DNA of 16,921 nucleotides from UBA4823 sp034436035. GTDB lineage: Bacteria > Chloroflexota > Anaerolineae > Anaerolineales > UBA4823. This document shows, one piece after another, positions 14,957 to 16,921 of this stretch. The translations under genes and the position numbers were made by a program. Below the pieces are notes generated by a model, which was not told the DNA's origin, did not search any database, and saw only the letters and a list, made by a program, of their open reading frames with translations. The stretch covers positions 1-16,921 of the forward strand of contig DAOTVW010000145.1 of assembly GCA_034436035.1 (NCBI GenBank), written 5' to 3'. Within the stretch, counting starts at the first letter, position 1. Each line of letters opens with the position of its first letter.

Positions 14957-14966
14957 TTATTTAAAG

Positions 14967-15773
14967 ATGCACATCCATTTTCTTGATCCCTATCATCCGC
15001 TTCCGAGCTTAATCCATTCGCTGGATGCGCGGGTGAAATTAATCTTGGTGGTTGGGTTCATCCTCACCACCTCGCTCATGCCTGTGGGAGTTTGGGCAGG
15101 TTATCTTATTTTATATGCCCTCTTAATCTCAGCTGAGATTTTGAGTGAAGTGAGTTTACGCTATTATTTTAGCCGGGCTTTATTTTCTATACCGTTTATC
15201 CTTGCTGCCCTCCCACTCCCTTTTACGACGCATGGGAGGGTGTTGGCTCAATTTCAATTGGATGGTCTGACGCTGGTTATTTCTGCTGAAGGACTAGCAC
15301 GATTAATCAGCGTTGCTTTGAAATCATGGATCTCGGTTCAGGCTGCCATACTTTTAGCGGTTAGTACAACCTTTCCGGATATTCTCTTGGCGATGCGGGC
15401 GGTGGGTGTGCCGCGTTTATTGGTGGCAGTGTTTGGCTTAATGTGGCGCTATTTGTTTGTTTTTGCAGATGAAGCATTACGGTTAATGCGGGCACGTGCT
15501 GCCCGCAGTAGTGAAGTAGATGGTTATCGTAGCGGTCGTTCGTTGACATGGAGAGCGAAACTCACCGGCGGTATGGCGGGTAGTTTATTTTTACGTGGAT
15601 TTGAACGAGCAGATCGAGTTTATTTGGCGATGGTCGCCCGCGGATATGATGGTGAGGTACGTTCTCTACCTCTGCCAGCCTGGAAAAAGACAAATACGGT
15701 TGTTGTGGTTTTGGGATTATTCCTGTACTTGCTCATTCTAATCATGGGCAGTTTTATTCGTTCTATCGGGTGA
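14967..15773 (+). CDS. cbiQ: ECF transporter T component CbiQ
   Basis: Transmembrane coupling subunit that links the ATPase to CbiM. The 268-residue protein has membrane segments at about 24-58, 70-88, 118-135, 148-168 and 243-262, and the two cytoplasmic coupling motifs of T components: Ala-Arg-Ala in MRARAARS (174-181) and Ala-Arg-Gly in MVARGYDGE (222-230), with the usual spacing of about 48 residues. Length is normal. ATG 14967 is 60 bp after cbiM and directly behind a stable hairpin, with no evident ribosome-binding site (only AAAG). The stop codon overlaps or nearly touches cbiO. N-terminal MHIHFLDPYHPLPS is His-rich but that is common for CbiQ. Specificity (cobalt versus nickel) cannot be read from this subunit. 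Confidence 0.93.
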   Translation: MHIHFLDPYHPLPSLIHSLDARVKLILVVGFILTTSLMPVGVWAGYLILYALLISAEILSEVSLRYYFSRALFSIPFILAALPLPFTTHGRVLAQFQLDGLTLVISAEGLARLISVALKSWISVQAAILLAVSTTFPDILLAMRAVGVPRLLVAVFGLMWRYLFVFADEALRLMRARAARSSEVDGYRSGRSLTWRAKLTGGMAGSLFLRGFERADRVYLAMVARGYDGEVRSLPLPAWKKTNTVVVVLGLFLYLLILIMGSFIRSIG

Positions 15774-15778
15774 ATTTT

Positions 15779-16495
15779 ATGCATCATTCGGTTGAAATAA
15801 AAAACCTTTCGTATCGTTATCCTGATGGACATCAGGCTTTGAAAAATGTCAATTTGTTCATCGCACCGGATGAAAAAGTAGCTTTGGTTGGACCAAATGG
15901 AGCGGGAAAATCTACGTTGTTGCTTCATCTCAATGGGATATTAAAGGGAGATGGGGAAATTAAGGTTTGTGGCTTGTCTGTGAATGACTCAAAAAATCTC
16001 GTAAAAGTACGGGCGATGGTCGGTTTGGTCTTTCAGACCCCTGAGGATCAACTGTTTTCTCCCACGGTTTACGAGGATGTCGCTTATGGACCTCTCTATC
16101 AAGGATTGCCATTGGATGAGGTTGACCGCCGAGTGAGGGATGCTTTAAGTGTGGTCGGTATGCAGGATTATATCCGGCGGATTTCACACCATTTAAGCCT
16201 CGGGGAGAAGAAGCGCATTGCTATCGCTACAGTACTTTCGATGAAGCTAGAAGTGCTGGCATTAGATGAACCCACCTCTGGTTTAGATCCGCGTTCCCGC
16301 CGTAGTTTGATTGAATTTTTAAGGGACTTGCCGATGACAATGCTGGTTTCGACCCATGATATGTATATGGTGCGCGAAATCTTTCCCCGTATGGTGATTA
16401 TGGATAACGGGGAAATAGTTGCGGACGCAGAAACCGAGCGCTTGCTGCAAGATACTGATTTATTGGAAGCGCATGGTTTGGAGGCTCCACGGTAG
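15779..16495 (+). CDS. cbiO: ECF transporter ATPase CbiO
   Basis: ATP-hydrolysing subunit powering metal uptake. The 238-residue protein has all ABC motifs: Walker A GPNGAGKST (38-46), Q-loop Gln86 in FQTPEDQLFSPTV (85-97), signature LSLGEKKR (139-146), Walker B VLALDEP with Glu164, D-loop SGLDP, and H-loop His193 in STHD. QTPEDQLFSPTV is typical of the CbiO/EcfA group. Start choice is open: ATG 15779 lies 5 nt after the cbiQ stop and follows GGGTGA, whereas GTG 15770 would overlap the cbiQ stop as GTGA (coupled, three more residues). A single ATPase gene implies a homodimer. No clear intrinsic terminator follows; hairpin repeats begin about 250 bp downstream. Confidence 0.94.
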   Translation: MHHSVEIKNLSYRYPDGHQALKNVNLFIAPDEKVALVGPNGAGKSTLLLHLNGILKGDGEIKVCGLSVNDSKNLVKVRAMVGLVFQTPEDQLFSPTVYEDVAYGPLYQGLPLDEVDRRVRDALSVVGMQDYIRRISHHLSLGEKKRIAIATVLSMKLEVLALDEPTSGLDPRSRRSLIEFLRDLPMTMLVSTHDMYMVREIFPRMVIMDNGEIVADAETERLLQDTDLLEAHGLEAPR

Positions 16496-16524
16496 ATTTG
16501 GTGAATAAGGGGTATAAAAATTAT

Positions 16525-16744
16525 GGGACGCGGATGAACGCGGAGGAACGCGGATGGGATAAAAATAGGACGCGGATGAACGCGGAGGGACGCGGATGGG
16601 ATAAAAAAATTATAGGACGCGGATGAACGCGGAGGGACGCGGATGGGATAAAAATAGGACGCGGATAAACGCGGAGGAACGCGGATGGGATAAAAATAGG
16701 ACGCGGATAAACGCGGAGGGACGCTGATAGGATAAAAAATTATG
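16525..16744. repeat. Tandem GGACGCGGAT minisatellite, five copies
   Basis: Copies of GGACGCGGATGAACGCGGA plus a second ACGCGGATGGGATAAAAAT part begin at 16526, 16568, 16615, 16657 and 16699, with periods of 42, 47, 42, 42 and 46 bp; the longer ones carry extra A/T bases (AAAAAATTATA). Each copy is made of three degenerate ACGCGGA words. Variable spacing not divisible by three and no ORF argue against coding. It begins 30 bp after cbiO. Confidence 0.92.
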
Positions 16745-16817
16745 GGACGCGGATGGACACAGATAAACGCGGAAATTTTATATATTTATCCGTGTAAATC
16801 TGTGCTTGTCCGCGTCC
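16745..16817. repeat. Hairpin repeat, copy 1 (GGACGCGGA ... TCCGCGTCC)
   Basis: Imperfect 73-bp inverted repeat. GGACGCGGA (16745-16753) pairs with TCCGCGTCC (16809-16817); inside, ACAGAT pairs with ATCTGT and ACGCGGA with TCCGTGT, around an AT-rich centre AATTTTATATATT. It may act as a downstream terminator or mRNA end for the cbi operon. Confidence 0.85.
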
Positions 16818-16824
16818 TATATTC

Positions 16825-16897
16825 GGACGCGGATGAACGCGGAGGTACGCGGAAAATTGATATATTCATCCGTGTAAATCCGTGCTTGTCCGCGTCC
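16825..16897. repeat. Hairpin repeat, copy 2
   Basis: Second 73-bp imperfect inverted repeat, 80 bp after copy 1, with the same outer arms (GGACGCGGA at 16825, TCCGCGTCC at 16889-16897) and a diverged centre. A further copy begins at 16905 (GAACGCGGATGAACATG) and is cut by the window end. Confidence 0.85.
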
Positions 16898-16921
16898 TAT
16901 GCTTGAACGCGGATGAACATG

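Noticed and set aside
16525..16921. Insertion sequence remnants
   Set aside because: No transposase fragment or target-site duplication; only short repeated words and hairpins.

Overview
The window looks like bacterial chromosome from a free-living, probably Gram-positive-type or otherwise monoderm-like lineage. A class D-like sortase, a short unadenylylated-type glutamine synthetase coupled to an FmdB zinc ribbon, tandem AI-2E-type permeases and a CbiM carrying a PDGLE tail together remind me of Chloroflexota (Anaerolineae). That placement is an impression from protein character; no 16S or other decisive marker is present.

Layout. Bases 1-1600 hold a satellite-like array of 166-bp units, open at the left edge. 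Each unit is a dimer of two diverged halves (85 and 81 bp), and each half starts with the palindrome ACCTG-N-CAGGT. Bases 1774-6812 form a tight same-strand cluster: aspartate ammonia-lyase, sortase, a 69-aa one-helix membrane protein and two AI-2E family permeases (gaps of 9-24 bp). dnaA (minus strand) converges on the second permease and is divergent from dnaK across about 565 bp of non-coding DNA, a weak candidate for an origin region. dnaK then converges, through a perfect bidirectional terminator, on a minus-strand gene with two S1 RNA-binding domains. That gene has a full-consensus promoter (TTGACA-N17-TATAAT) and is divergent from fmdB-glnA, which overlap by ATGA.

Bases 13503-16495 are a metal module: a Fur-family regulator with an 18-bp ATTGCAA-N4-TTGCAAT palindrome at its own promoter, followed by cbiM (with fused PDGLE/CbiN-like tail), cbiQ and cbiO, an ECF-type cobalt or nickel importer. 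The operator resembles the box of the nickel sensor Nur, so nickel is a serious alternative to cobalt. Bases 16525 to the right edge carry a second repeat family built on GGACGCGGAT: five 42-47-bp direct copies, then two 73-bp imperfect hairpins 80 bp apart, open at the right edge.

The most notable non-genic signals are the higher-order satellite (with one chimeric half-unit that shows its two halves are homologous), the putative Nur-like autoregulatory site, the cbiM N-terminus question, the cbiM-cbiQ hairpin and the S1-gene leader. No tRNA, rRNA, CRISPR array or insertion sequence was seen.
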